Assembly: GCA_002408085.1 (NCBI GenBank)
Contig: DHQL01000018.1
Location: 283,913 to 347,912, forward strand
Source: Spirochaeta sp. UBA5339
GTDB lineage: Bacteria > Spirochaetota > Spirochaetia > DSM-2461
Length of the DNA: 64,000 nucleotides
Direction: 5' to 3'
This document shows, piece by piece, positions 18,109 to 26,689 of the stretch (position 1 is its first letter; every line of letters begins with the position of its first letter). The notes beneath the pieces were generated by a model that was not told where the DNA came from, did not search any database, and saw nothing but the letters and a program-made list of their open reading frames with translations. The position numbers and the translations under genes were made by a program.

Positions 18109-19822
18109 CAGCCGCCTCCCGTCTGCTGCCTCCCAGAGCCAGTACAAGCTCATCGGGGGTTACCGGCAGGGGATTCAGATTCAAAGCCCCGCCGATTCTG
18201 GCCGACAGAGGAAGATCAAGTCCATACTCCCCGGGATTGGTGCTGCGGAAAAATTCTGCCGTACCGCCATCATAGACCAGCTCACCTTCCCGGAACACCA
18301 GGAGCCTGTTCGAAATTCTCAGGGCCTGCTCCACACTGTGAGTTACCGTCAGAAGGGTCAGTCCCTCTTTATGAAGATCCTGAAGAATGGCTTCCAGATT
18401 ATCTGATGAGAGAGGGTCCAGTCCGGCTGTAGGTTCATCAAGAAGGAGGACCTCCGGCTTCATGGCCAGTACTCCCGCCAGTGCGGCCTTCCTCTTCTGA
18501 CCGCCGCTCATGGCGCGCACAGGGCGGTCCTTAAACTCTTTGAAATCAAGGCCCACCTGCTCCAGGGCGCCCCAGACCCTGATGGAGAGCTCCCGTCCCT
18601 TTATCCCCATCTGCTGAGGACCGAAGGCTACATCGTCTCCCACAAGGGCGGCAAACAGCTGCTTCTCGGGCTGCTGCATCACCAGCCCCACCCGGCTTCT
18701 GAGGGCCTGAAGATCACACTTCCGGTCCAGGGGATTTTCTCCCAGTATCCTTATCTCCCCCGAATCAGGGAGAAGCAGGCTGTTCAGGGTCTGCATAAAG
18801 GTGGATTTTCCGGAACCCGTTGTGCCCATAAGGGCAACCGACTCCCCTCTTCTGAGGCTGAAGCTCACATTTTTCAGGGCCTGCACCGGTGAAGGGCCTT
18901 TGGCTCCGTAGGCCCGGCTTACGCCCTTCAGTTCCATAATCACATCTCCCGGAGTGACTGTCTCGCCAGCAGGTTCCACAGCACTGCGTCCTGAATCGAC
19001 AGGGGATGAGGCCTTCAGGAGAGCGATCATCTCCTCTTCCTTCAATACTGCTTCACTGCCGGGAAAGACCGGACTGAGCCGATGTCCCAGAGACTGAAGA
19101 GAGGAAGGTTTCAGAGACCAGCTCTCCAGCCTGTCTATGGAATCCAGAAAGAGCCGTGGTGTGCCGAAACTGACCAGACGTCCCTCATGGAGTAGGAGAA
19201 GGTCCTGCGCACGGGATGCCTGCTCCATAAAGTGTGTAATTCTGATAATTGTATAGCCCCGGCTGTGAAGATCATCCAGGAGCCTGTTAAGCTGGTTCCG
19301 TCCTGCTGGGTTGAGCATGGACTCCGCCTCATCGAGAATAAGACAGCCCGTCCCCATTGCAAGAATTCCCGCCAGAGCCAGACGCTGCTGCTGCCCTGCG
19401 GAGAGCATATGAGTCTCCCTCTTTGCAAGGGGAGACAGGGAGTTGTCTTCCAGAGATTTGGCAACTCTCTCTCTGATTTCAGCACTGTCCAGTGCCAGAT
19501 TCTCGGGGCCGAAGGCCGCATCTTCTCTGACAACGGTTGCCACGATCTGGGTGGAGGGATTCTGGAATACCAGTCCCGCACGGGTTCTGATATGCCTGTG
19601 GTTCTTTTTAAGAGAGGTTTCCTTTCCATCAACCACAACGGTCCCGGAATCAGGAGAGACAAGACCGGTAATCAGCCTTGTAAGGGTACTCTTACCCGAA
19701 CCGTTCCCGCCTACAACGGCCAGGTGGCGTCCTTTCTCCAGGGAGAATGAGATATTTTGAAGAGCAGGCCTCTTCTGTCCCGGATAGCTGTAGCTTACAT
19801 CCCTGAACTCAATAAAGGCCAC
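18101..19822 (-). CDS. ECF transporter ATPase, fused A-A' (two ABC domains in one chain)
   Basis: 573 residues with two complete ABC ATPase domains. First: Walker A GGNGSGKST (about 38-46), signature LSAGQQQRLALAG, Walker B CLILDEAE. Second, from about 295: Walker A GTTGSGKST, signature MSGGQKRKAALAG, Walker B VLLLDEPTAGLD. Ordinary ECF systems encode these as separate EcfA and EcfA' chains, so this is a gene fusion. The first Walker B runs DEAES rather than DEPTS, a modest deviation. GTG start at 19822 follows GGAGGAC. First gene of the operon that ends with coaX. Confidence 0.93.
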   Translation of the reverse strand: MAFIEFRDVSYSYPGQKRPALQNISFSLEKGRHLAVVGGNGSGKSTLTRLITGLVSPDSGTVVVDGKETSLKKNHRHIRTRAGLVFQNPSTQIVATVVREDAAFGPENLALDSAEIRERVAKSLEDNSLSPLAKRETHMLSAGQQQRLALAGILAMGTGCLILDEAESMLNPAGRNQLNRLLDDLHSRGYTIIRITHFMEQASRAQDLLLLHEGRLVSFGTPRLFLDSIDRLESWSLKPSSLQSLGHRLSPVFPGSEAVLKEEEMIALLKASSPVDSGRSAVEPAGETVTPGDVIMELKGVSRAYGAKGPSPVQALKNVSFSLRRGESVALMGTTGSGKSTFMQTLNSLLLPDSGEIRILGENPLDRKCDLQALRSRVGLVMQQPEKQLFAALVGDDVAFGPQQMGIKGRELSIRVWGALEQVGLDFKEFKDRPVRAMSGGQKRKAALAGVLAMKPEVLLLDEPTAGLDPLSSDNLEAILQDLHKEGLTLLTVTHSVEQALRISNRLLVFREGELVYDGGTAEFFRSTNPGEYGLDLPLSARIGGALNLNPLPVTPDELVLALGGSRREAADE

Positions 19823-20153
19823 GATCCGTCCTCCTGCACCTGGTGCGGATGGAGACGGAGGATTCTACTGTTGTTTTCATCTGTTTATCTGCCTCAACGT
19901 CCCGGTCCTTAAGCGGATCCAAGCGTACTGGTCACTTCAAAAATAGACATCAGAGACAATTATGTCAAGATTGACCGTTGACCATTGAGAAGTCCTTCCG
20001 TACAATTCAGATCCCGATAGGGGGTATAGGAAGAGGGGCACAGCTTGAACTGTCATGGCATTTACTTTTGAATTTCACCCCTCAGAAACATTACACTAAA
20101 AGCATTATTTCTAAAGATTTAAACATTGCCTCAGGGCAAAGGAGCCTTCATTG
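19823..20153. promoter_or_regulatory. Divergent region between the ECF operon and the methionine operon
   Basis: 331 bases without a gene. The left end holds the ecfAA ribosome site. A good rightward promoter lies at 19978-20006, leaving a leader of about 140 nt before the methionine operon. The leader contains a GAGGGG ... CCCCTC inverted pair (about 20034-20088) and a short TGCC/GGCA hairpin just before the ribosome site. I searched by eye for B12-box, S-box and SAM-type cores and did not find one. Confidence 0.5.
19978..20006 (+). promoter_or_regulatory. Sigma-70-type promoter of the methionine/one-carbon operon
   Basis: TTGACC (19978-19983), a 17-nt spacer and TACAAT (20001-20006). A second TTGACC copy lies 7 bases upstream. 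The start site would fall near 20013. Confidence 0.7.
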
Positions 20154-21077
20154 ATGAAACTGCAGGACAAGGGTCTACTGATCCTGGACGGCGCATGCGG
20201 AACCAGCATTCAGAACATGGATCTTCCCGAGGAAGTATGGGAGGGCAAGGAGGGCTGCAACGAGCTTCTCTGTGTCACGGCACCCGAAAAAATGATAGAG
20301 ATGCACCTCTCCTTCCTTGAGGCGGGAGCGGATATTATTGAAACCAACAGCTTCGGCGGCACATCCATTGTTCTGGGAGAGTATGATCTTCAGGACAGGG
20401 TTGAAGAGATAAACACGGCAGCCGTCAACTGTGCCAGGGAAGCTGTAAAGCGTCATGGTTCAGGCTGGGTGGCCGGCTCCATCGGCCCCGGAACAAAACT
20501 CCCCTCCCTGGGACATATAAGCGTGGAAGACCTGGCAGCGGCCTACAAGGAGCAGATAACTGCGCTGGTTAATGCCGGTGTGGACCTTCTGATTATGGAA
20601 ACGGCCCAGGACATTCTTCAGCTGAAAACCGTTCTGATCACAGCCCGTGAGGTGATGGAAGAGAAGAAAATTGATCTCCCCATAATGATCTCCGTCACCA
20701 TAGAGAGCACCGGAACCATGCTGGCGGGAACGGATATCGCCGCCGCTGCAGCGGTGATCGAACCCTTTAATGTCTTCTCCTTCGGTCTTAACTGCGCCAC
20801 CGGCCCCGAGGACATGCTCAGCAGCATTCGCTGGCTCAGTCACAACTGGTCCGGTCGGATCTCCTGCCTTCCCAACCAGGGACTTCCGGAGATTGTGGAC
20901 GGCAAGACCACCTATCCCATGAAGCCAGACGCCTACGCCTCGGAACTGAAGAGTTTTGTCTCCGAGTGGGGAGTCTCCCTGGCCGGTGGCTGCTGCGGCA
21001 CCACCCCCGAACACATCGCTCAGCTTAAAAAAGAACTGACCGGAACAACACCCGCAACCAGAGAGGTAACATCATGA
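20154..21077 (+). CDS. Homocysteine S-methyltransferase domain protein (N-terminal half of split MetH)
   Basis: About 307 residues forming one homocysteine-binding barrel, equal to module 1 of cobalamin-dependent methionine synthase. Zinc-binding cysteines are in GLNCATGPE (about 213) and GGCCGTTPEH (about 280). ATG 20154 follows GGAG; an in-frame TTG sits 3 bases earlier. Its stop overlaps the start of the next gene (ATGA), which encodes the folate, cobalamin and reactivation modules. Together the two chains reconstitute a complete MetH, so the enzyme is split between modules 1 and 2. Confidence 0.9.
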   Translation: MKLQDKGLLILDGACGTSIQNMDLPEEVWEGKEGCNELLCVTAPEKMIEMHLSFLEAGADIIETNSFGGTSIVLGEYDLQDRVEEINTAAVNCAREAVKRHGSGWVAGSIGPGTKLPSLGHISVEDLAAAYKEQITALVNAGVDLLIMETAQDILQLKTVLITAREVMEEKKIDLPIMISVTIESTGTMLAGTDIAAAAAVIEPFNVFSFGLNCATGPEDMLSSIRWLSHNWSGRISCLPNQGLPEIVDGKTTYPMKPDAYASELKSFVSEWGVSLAGGCCGTTPEHIAQLKKELTGTTPATREVTS

Positions 21078-23524
21078 AAGCATCCATTGCCAGTCTCTAT
21101 GAGTCGGTAGAACTGATACAGCCCATCAAACCCCTTATTATCGGAGAGCGCTGCAACGCCAACGGTTCCAAACGTTTCCGGGAGGCCCTTCTGGAAGACG
21201 ATTACGATACCTGCCTGACCATTGCCCGGGAACAGGAAGCCGTGGGAGCCCATGTAATCGATGTCTGTACAGCCTATGCGGGACGGGATGAGATGAAGGA
21301 TATGGAGACCCTGATCCCCACCTACTCCTCCTCCCTGAAGGTTCCCCTGATGATAGACTCCACAACCCCCGCGGTAATCGAGCGCTCCCTGCAGCTCTAC
21401 CCCGGCCGGTGCATTGTCAACTCGATAAACCTGGAAGACGGCGGAGTAAACATCTACAAGGTCCTGAAACTGGTCAAGAAGTACGGCGCCGCCGTGGTGG
21501 CCCTGACCATCGACGAAAAGGGGATGGCCATGACCGCCCCTGAGAAGATATCTGTGGCCAAACGGATCTACAAGATTGCCGTTGACGAACTGGGACTCCG
21601 CCCACAGGACATCCTCTTCGACCCCCTCACATTCACCATCGGTGCGGGAGACGAAAACCTCAGGGATGCGGCCATCCAGACCATGGACGCCATCAAAGGG
21701 ATCAAGGAGGAGCTCCCAGGAGTTCTGACCATGCTGGGACTGAGCAATATATCATTCGGTCTCTCCCCCGCATCAAGAAAAATCCTGAATGCTGTATTCC
21801 TCCACGAGGCTCTGGAGCACGGCCTTGATTCCTGTATCATCGACGCGGCCAAGATGATGCCCCTGGCCTCCATCTCCGAAGAGGACAGGGAGTACTGCTA
21901 TGACCTCCTCTACGACAGGGTAAAAGATCCCGAAAAGTCCCCTCTCCTGCGGTTCATCGAACACTTCAGCACCGCCGTGGAAAGTAAAAACGACGGGGAG
22001 GATGAGAAGTGGAAGCCAATTGAGGCACAGCTCTATGACAAGGTGGTTACCGGTAACAGGGACGATCTTGAGGACATTCTGGACATGCTTCTCCAACGAA
22101 GATCCCCCATTGGAATTATCAACGATATTCTGGTTCCCGGAATGCGCCATGTGGGCGAACTCTTCGGCAAGGGTGAGATCCTCCTCCCCTTTGTCCTCCA
22201 GTCCGCCGAGACCATGAAGGCCTCTGTCCGCTACCTGGAGCCTCTGATGGAGAAGTCCGATGAGTCGGACCGTCTGAAGATCCTTCTGGCCACCGTACAG
22301 GGAGACGTTCACGATATCGGAAAGAACCTGGTGGACATCATCCTAAGCAACAACGGATACAAGGTTTACAATATCGGCATCAAGGTGCCCGCTGAGACCA
22401 TTATCCAGAAGGCGAAGGAGTACGATGTTGATATTGTCGGCCTCAGCGGTCTGCTGGTAAAGTCGGCCATGGTGATGAGTGAAAGCATGAGCCAGTACGA
22501 AGAGGCGGGACTGAAGGTTCCCATCTTTCTGGGAGGCGCCGCCCTGACCCGTAAATTTGTGGCCGAGAGCTGTGTTCCCGGCTACACCCCCCCTGTTGTC
22601 TACAACCAGGACGCCTTCGATGCCCTGAAGAAGGTACGTGACTTCGAGGTCGGAGAGCTTAAGGCCACCACCTGGGAGGCTCCCAGCGACGCCAAGGTCG
22701 TAAAGCCCGGAGTCAAGGATGCCAGCATTATCCGGACCAACCCCGTCCCCGAAGCTCCCTTTCTGGGCGACAGAATTATCACAGACATTGATCTGGAAGA
22801 GGTTCTTGCCCTGATCAACAAGCAGGCCCTCTTCCGGGGGCGCTGGGGCTACCGCCGGGGCAAGATGACCGGTGAAGAGTATCAGGATCTTATCAGAACC
22901 AGGGTGGAGCCCCTCTATGAGGATTTCAGACGTCAGTTTCTCAAAGAGGGACTGATCGACGCCAAGGCGGCCTACGGCTACTTTGCCTGTGAGAGCCGGG
23001 AGAACCATCTTGTGATGTCCCACAACGGCAAGGAGTATGACTACGACTTCCCCAGACAGGCCGAAGCCCCCTTCCTCTGTCTGTCGGACTACTACAAGAG
23101 TGCCGAAGAGGGAGGCGATGTGGCCGGTCTCTTTGTGGTGACCATCGGAGAGGAGGTCTCCAAGCGGACCGCCGAGCTCTATGCCGCCGACGAGTACCAC
23201 GACTACCTGATGCTCCACGCTTTCAGTGTCGAGGTGACAGACGCTCTGGCCGAGTACTGGCACAGACGAATGCGTCAGGAACTGGGGATTTCCGTCAATG
23301 AGCCGGAGAACATCCACGGCTATGTGACCCAGCAGTATCAGGGCTCCCGCTACGGTTTCGGCTACCCCTCGTGTCCCGATATTTCGGCCCACGGTCTGGT
23401 ATTCGATATGCTGAAGCCCGAACGTATCGGTATCACCCTCACCGAGAACTATGAGATGGTTCCCGAGCAGAGCACATCGGCCCTGGTGGCCCACCATCCC
23501 CAGGCCAAGTATTTTGCAGTATAA
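21074..23524 (+). CDS. metH: Methionine synthase, folate/cobalamin/reactivation part (split MetH)
   Basis: 816 residues. Pterin-binding domain (about 15-275, starting KPLIIGERCNANGSKRF), cobalamin cap helices (about 320-400), the B12 Rossmann domain with the cobalt-ligand motif DVHDIGKN (about 411-418), and a C-terminal AdoMet-binding reactivation domain (about 580-816) with YGFGYPSCPD. It transfers methyl from methyl-tetrahydrofolate via cobalamin to homocysteine bound on the partner chain. It lacks module 1, which is the overlapping upstream gene or could be supplied by the Hcy domain of the MTHFR fusion downstream. Confidence 0.93.
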   Translation: MKASIASLYESVELIQPIKPLIIGERCNANGSKRFREALLEDDYDTCLTIAREQEAVGAHVIDVCTAYAGRDEMKDMETLIPTYSSSLKVPLMIDSTTPAVIERSLQLYPGRCIVNSINLEDGGVNIYKVLKLVKKYGAAVVALTIDEKGMAMTAPEKISVAKRIYKIAVDELGLRPQDILFDPLTFTIGAGDENLRDAAIQTMDAIKGIKEELPGVLTMLGLSNISFGLSPASRKILNAVFLHEALEHGLDSCIIDAAKMMPLASISEEDREYCYDLLYDRVKDPEKSPLLRFIEHFSTAVESKNDGEDEKWKPIEAQLYDKVVTGNRDDLEDILDMLLQRRSPIGIINDILVPGMRHVGELFGKGEILLPFVLQSAETMKASVRYLEPLMEKSDESDRLKILLATVQGDVHDIGKNLVDIILSNNGYKVYNIGIKVPAETIIQKAKEYDVDIVGLSGLLVKSAMVMSESMSQYEEAGLKVPIFLGGAALTRKFVAESCVPGYTPPVVYNQDAFDALKKVRDFEVGELKATTWEAPSDAKVVKPGVKDASIIRTNPVPEAPFLGDRIITDIDLEEVLALINKQALFRGRWGYRRGKMTGEEYQDLIRTRVEPLYEDFRRQFLKEGLIDAKAAYGYFACESRENHLVMSHNGKEYDYDFPRQAEAPFLCLSDYYKSAEEGGDVAGLFVVTIGEEVSKRTAELYAADEYHDYLMLHAFSVEVTDALAEYWHRRMRQELGISVNEPENIHGYVTQQYQGSRYGFGYPSCPDISAHGLVFDMLKPERIGITLTENYEMVPEQSTSALVAHHPQAKYFAV

Positions 23525-23541
23525 TTCATAGTATGAACCCA

Positions 23542-23563
23542 CCGGTCTGACCGGTCAGACCGG
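23542..23563. repeat. 22-bp perfect palindrome between metH and rubredoxin genes
   Basis: Two complementary 11-base halves, CCGGTCTGACC and GGTCAGACCGG, with no spacer, 18 bases after the metH stop. No T-run follows. It may act as a processing hairpin, attenuator or protein site within the operon. Confidence 0.6.
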
Positions 23564-23586
23564 GAAGCCCCTTCAGGAGGACAAAA

Positions 23587-23748
23587 GTGAAAAAGTACAT
23601 CTGTATCAACTGCGGTTATATCTATGATCCCGAAGCGGGCGACCCCATGGGAGAGATTCCTCCGGGCACGGCCTTCGAGGATCTCCCCGACTCCTGGGTC
23701 TGCCCCCTGTGCTATACAACAAAGGATAACTTTGACCCTATAGACTGA
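23587..23748 (+). CDS. Rubredoxin
   Basis: 53-residue protein starting at GTG 23587 behind an AGGAGG site. Iron ligands are two CxxC pairs, C6/C9 in CINCGYIYDP and C39/C42 in WVCPLCY, with the typical PEAGDP and DSWVCP contexts. It binds one iron with four cysteines and carries single electrons in the cytoplasm. Its place between metH and the MTHFR fusion suggests it supplies electrons for reductive reactivation of cobalamin or for methylene-THF reduction (inference). Confidence 0.93.
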   Translation: MKKYICINCGYIYDPEAGDPMGEIPPGTAFEDLPDSWVCPLCYTTKDNFDPID

Positions 23749-23796
23749 TGCACTGAGATGAAGGTCCGGCCGATTGTCCGGCCCCTCAGCTGTCCG

Positions 23797-23816
23797 GGCA
23801 GGGAGAGAGCCCTGCC
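23797..23816 (+). promoter_or_regulatory. Hairpin ahead of the Hcy/MTHFR fusion gene
   Basis: 7-bp stem GGCAGGG / CCCTGCC with a 6-nt loop, 24 bases upstream of the TTG start. A direct repeat GTCCGGCC with 4-nt spacing lies just before it. No T-run, so an mRNA stability or translation element is more likely than a terminator. Confidence 0.35.
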
Positions 23817-23840
23817 GATCGATATTTCAAGGAGAAAATT

Positions 23841-25679
23841 TTGACACCCTTTCTAGACCGAATCAAAAAACAGCCCCTCGTCTTTGACGGAGCCATGGGA
23901 ACCATGCTCTACACCAAGGGCATGTTTCTTAACCGCTGTTACGATGAGCTCAACCTGACAAGCCCCGATGTGGTGGGCGAGGTGCACAAGGCCTACAGCG
24001 CCGCAGGAGCGGACGTTCTTGAGACCAACACCTTCGGCGCCAACAGAATCAAGCTCAGCGAGCACGGTCTGGGTGACAAGGTGTCACAGATCAATATTGC
24101 CGCCGCACGCCTCGCCCGTGAGTGCAGTGACGGAGAACAGTACATCGCCGGGTCTATGGGTCCCTGCCTGAAATCAGGACAGATCCTGACAGCGGACAGG
24201 AAGGATGAGCTGAAAGAGGTATTCAGCGAACAGGCAGCCGCACTGAAGGAGGGAGGTGTAGACCTGATCCTCCTGGAAACCTTCAGCCACAGCGAGGAGC
24301 TTCTCACCGCAGCAGAAGCGGCAGCAGCAACGGGCCTTCCCGTCTGCGGCTCCTTTACCCTGACAGAGGAGGGATACACTCCCGGCGGAGAGAATCTTGA
24401 AACACTGATGCAGAAGCTCAATGCCTGCGATGCTCTCTCGGTACTGGGACTGAACTGCGGTACCGGCCCCTCCCACACCTACAACTGGGTGGAGCAGGCG
24501 GTGACCCTGACGGAAAAACCCCTGATCGCAATGCCCAATGCGGGATTCCCCAGGGAACAGGACGGCCGTATGGTCTATCTGACCAATCCCGAGTACTTCG
24601 CCAGCTACGCCCGCAAGTTTATCCAGCTTGGTGTCAGCGGAATCGGCGGCTGCTGCGGAACCACTCCCGAACATATCCTCAAGGCATCACGTGCGGTAAA
24701 GGCCACATCCCTGGTCAAGCAGCATGTGGATATAAAGTCTGTCCACAAGGATGAGATTGAGGTGGAACCGGTTCCACAGGAGAAGAAGTCCCGCCTGGCA
24801 TGCCTTTTAAAGCAGGGCAAGATGGTCACCTCCGTAGAGCTGACGCCCCCCCGAAGCACCGACCTGACAAACTTTATAGGTAAGGCGAAAACCTGTGCCT
24901 ACCACGGTGTGGATGCCATAAACATTCCCGACGGTCCCCGCGCCAGCGCCAGGGTCTCCCCGATGATAGCAGCCTCTGTTATCCAGAGAGAGGCGGGAAT
25001 CGAAGCGGTTCTTCACTACACCTGCCGGGACCGGAACCTCCTGGGAATGCAGTCGGATATCCTGGGCTCAGTGGCCGCGGGGCTGAATAACTTTCTGGTT
25101 ATCACCGGAGACCCTCCCAAGTCGGGAGACTACCCCGAGGTGACCGGAGTATTCGATGTGGATGCCATAGGTCTGACCCAGGTGGTCCACAACCTGAATA
25201 TGGGACGGGATTTCGGAGGCAACCCCATCACTCCTCCCACGGCGATCTTCACCGGTGTGGGAGCCAATCCCTGCGCCGTATCACCTGAGCTGGAGATGGA
25301 CCGCTACCGCCGGAAGATCGAAGCGGGGGCGGAGTTTGCCATCACCCAGCCGGTCTTCGACCCGGAAGCCCTGCTGAAGTTTATGGACAAGGCCTCGGAG
25401 TTCGGCAGCATACCTGTTATCGCCGGAGTCTGGCCTCTTGTAAGCTTCAAGAACGCCGAGTTTATGAGAAACGAGGTCCCCGGGGTGGAAGTACCCGATG
25501 AGGTGATGGACAGGATGAGCCGCTGCCAGACCAGAGAGGAAGGCATTGCCGAAGGAATCAGAATTGCAGTTGATATCTGCAGGACCATAGAGAAGGACGT
25601 TCAGGGCTTCCAGGTAAGTGCGCCCTTCGGAAAAGTTGAACTGGCATTAAAAGTACTTGGAATGGACACTGATAAATGA
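23841..25679 (+). CDS. Bifunctional homocysteine S-methyltransferase / methylenetetrahydrofolate reductase
   Basis: 612 residues: a homocysteine methyltransferase barrel (about 1-290) with zinc cysteines in LGLNCGTGPS and GGCCGTTPEH, a short charged linker, then a MetF-type flavoprotein (about 315-605) with VTSVELTPPRS, CRDRN, FLVITGDPPKSGDYP and AQ/TQPVFDPEAL-like active-site segments. This YitJ-like fusion couples reduction of methylene-THF to methyl transfer. The start is TTG 23841, set by AAGGAG at the correct distance. Its stop overlaps the prs start (ATGA). Confidence 0.93.
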   Translation: MTPFLDRIKKQPLVFDGAMGTMLYTKGMFLNRCYDELNLTSPDVVGEVHKAYSAAGADVLETNTFGANRIKLSEHGLGDKVSQINIAAARLARECSDGEQYIAGSMGPCLKSGQILTADRKDELKEVFSEQAAALKEGGVDLILLETFSHSEELLTAAEAAAATGLPVCGSFTLTEEGYTPGGENLETLMQKLNACDALSVLGLNCGTGPSHTYNWVEQAVTLTEKPLIAMPNAGFPREQDGRMVYLTNPEYFASYARKFIQLGVSGIGGCCGTTPEHILKASRAVKATSLVKQHVDIKSVHKDEIEVEPVPQEKKSRLACLLKQGKMVTSVELTPPRSTDLTNFIGKAKTCAYHGVDAINIPDGPRASARVSPMIAASVIQREAGIEAVLHYTCRDRNLLGMQSDILGSVAAGLNNFLVITGDPPKSGDYPEVTGVFDVDAIGLTQVVHNLNMGRDFGGNPITPPTAIFTGVGANPCAVSPELEMDRYRRKIEAGAEFAITQPVFDPEALLKFMDKASEFGSIPVIAGVWPLVSFKNAEFMRNEVPGVEVPDEVMDRMSRCQTREEGIAEGIRIAVDICRTIEKDVQGFQVSAPFGKVELALKVLGMDTDK

Positions 25680-26620
25680 AAGACAAAATGAGAATCTTCT
25701 GCGGCAACTCCAACAGAGAGCTGAGTCAGGCAATTGTATCGGAACTGGGACTGAAACTGAGTCCCCTGAAGATTTCCCGATTCTCCAACGACAACCTCTC
25801 GGTACAGGTTCTCGATAATGTACGGGACAGGGACACCTTTTTCATTCAGTCCCTGACAACACCGGTAAACCTCCATCTGATGGAGATGCTGATTACCATG
25901 GACGCCCTGCGGAGCGCCTCAGCCGGCCGGATCACTGCGGTCATTCCCTATTACTCCTACGCCCGGTCCGACAAGAAGGATGCTCCCCGGATCTCCATTA
26001 CGGCCCGTCTGATCGCCGACCTTCTGAAAACCGCCGGAGCCGACAGGGTTCTGACAATGGACCTTCACTCCGCCCAGGTTCACGGCTTTTTCAGCATGCC
26101 CGTAGACCATCTGACGGCGGTTCAGACAATTGCCGCCTACTTTTCCGCCAAGCCTGAAAAGGATGAGATGGTTGTAGTGGCCACCGATGCGGGAGGAGCC
26201 AAGCGTGCCGGTCTTTTTGCCCAGGCTCTGGACACACCCCTGGCCATCATCGACAAACGGCGGATCAGCGATACAGAGGTGACCCAGGGAGAGGTTGTGG
26301 GTAATGTGGCAGGAAAGGACGCGGTGATTTTTGATGATGAGATCGCCACAGGATCAACCATTATTGAGACCATCAAGACCCTGAAAAAGGCCGGGACAAG
26401 GCGGATCTATGTCAGCGCCGTCCACCCCGTTCTCTGCGGCAGTGCCGTGGCCAACCTTAAGGATGCGGAGATCGAGGAGCTGGTGGTAACCAATACGGTG
26501 GCCATTCCCGAAGAGAAACAGATGGAGAAGATGACCATCCTCTCCATTGCTCCACTGATGGCCGAGGCAATCAAAAGAATCCACACCGGCGAGAGTGTGG
26601 GCGCTCTTTTTTCCCAGTAA
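25676..26620 (+). CDS. prs: Ribose-phosphate pyrophosphokinase
   Basis: 314 residues, usual length. Conserved segments: SNDNLSVQVLDNVRDRDTFFIQSL near the start, YYSYARSDKKD flexible loop (SYARSDKK), DLHSAQVHGFF, and the PRPP-binding loop VIFDDEIATGSTIIET. It makes PRPP from ribose 5-phosphate and ATP (EC 2.7.6.1) for nucleotide, His and Trp synthesis. Last gene of the one-carbon operon and translationally coupled to the MTHFR fusion. No clear terminator separates it from the convergent oxidoreductase gene. Confidence 0.96.
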   Translation: MKDKMRIFCGNSNRELSQAIVSELGLKLSPLKISRFSNDNLSVQVLDNVRDRDTFFIQSLTTPVNLHLMEMLITMDALRSASAGRITAVIPYYSYARSDKKDAPRISITARLIADLLKTAGADRVLTMDLHSAQVHGFFSMPVDHLTAVQTIAAYFSAKPEKDEMVVVATDAGGAKRAGLFAQALDTPLAIIDKRRISDTEVTQGEVVGNVAGKDAVIFDDEIATGSTIIETIKTLKKAGTRRIYVSAVHPVLCGSAVANLKDAEIEELVVTNTVAIPEEKQMEKMTILSIAPLMAEAIKRIHTGESVGALFSQ

Positions 26621-26689
26621 AAGTTAATTATATTCCGGCAGTTGGCGGAAGCAATCAGCCAGGTTCAGCCCGTCCGGTTCTGCTCCTGG

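Noticed and set aside
20007..20153. B12 or SAM riboswitch in the methionine operon leader
   Set aside because: No B12-box-like GCCACTG and no S-box or SAM-II core could be seen; reported only as an unassigned leader.
22343..23542. 399-codon minus-strand frame opposite metH
   Set aside because: Codon-bias shadow of the strongly conserved cobalamin and reactivation domains; composition is not protein-like.
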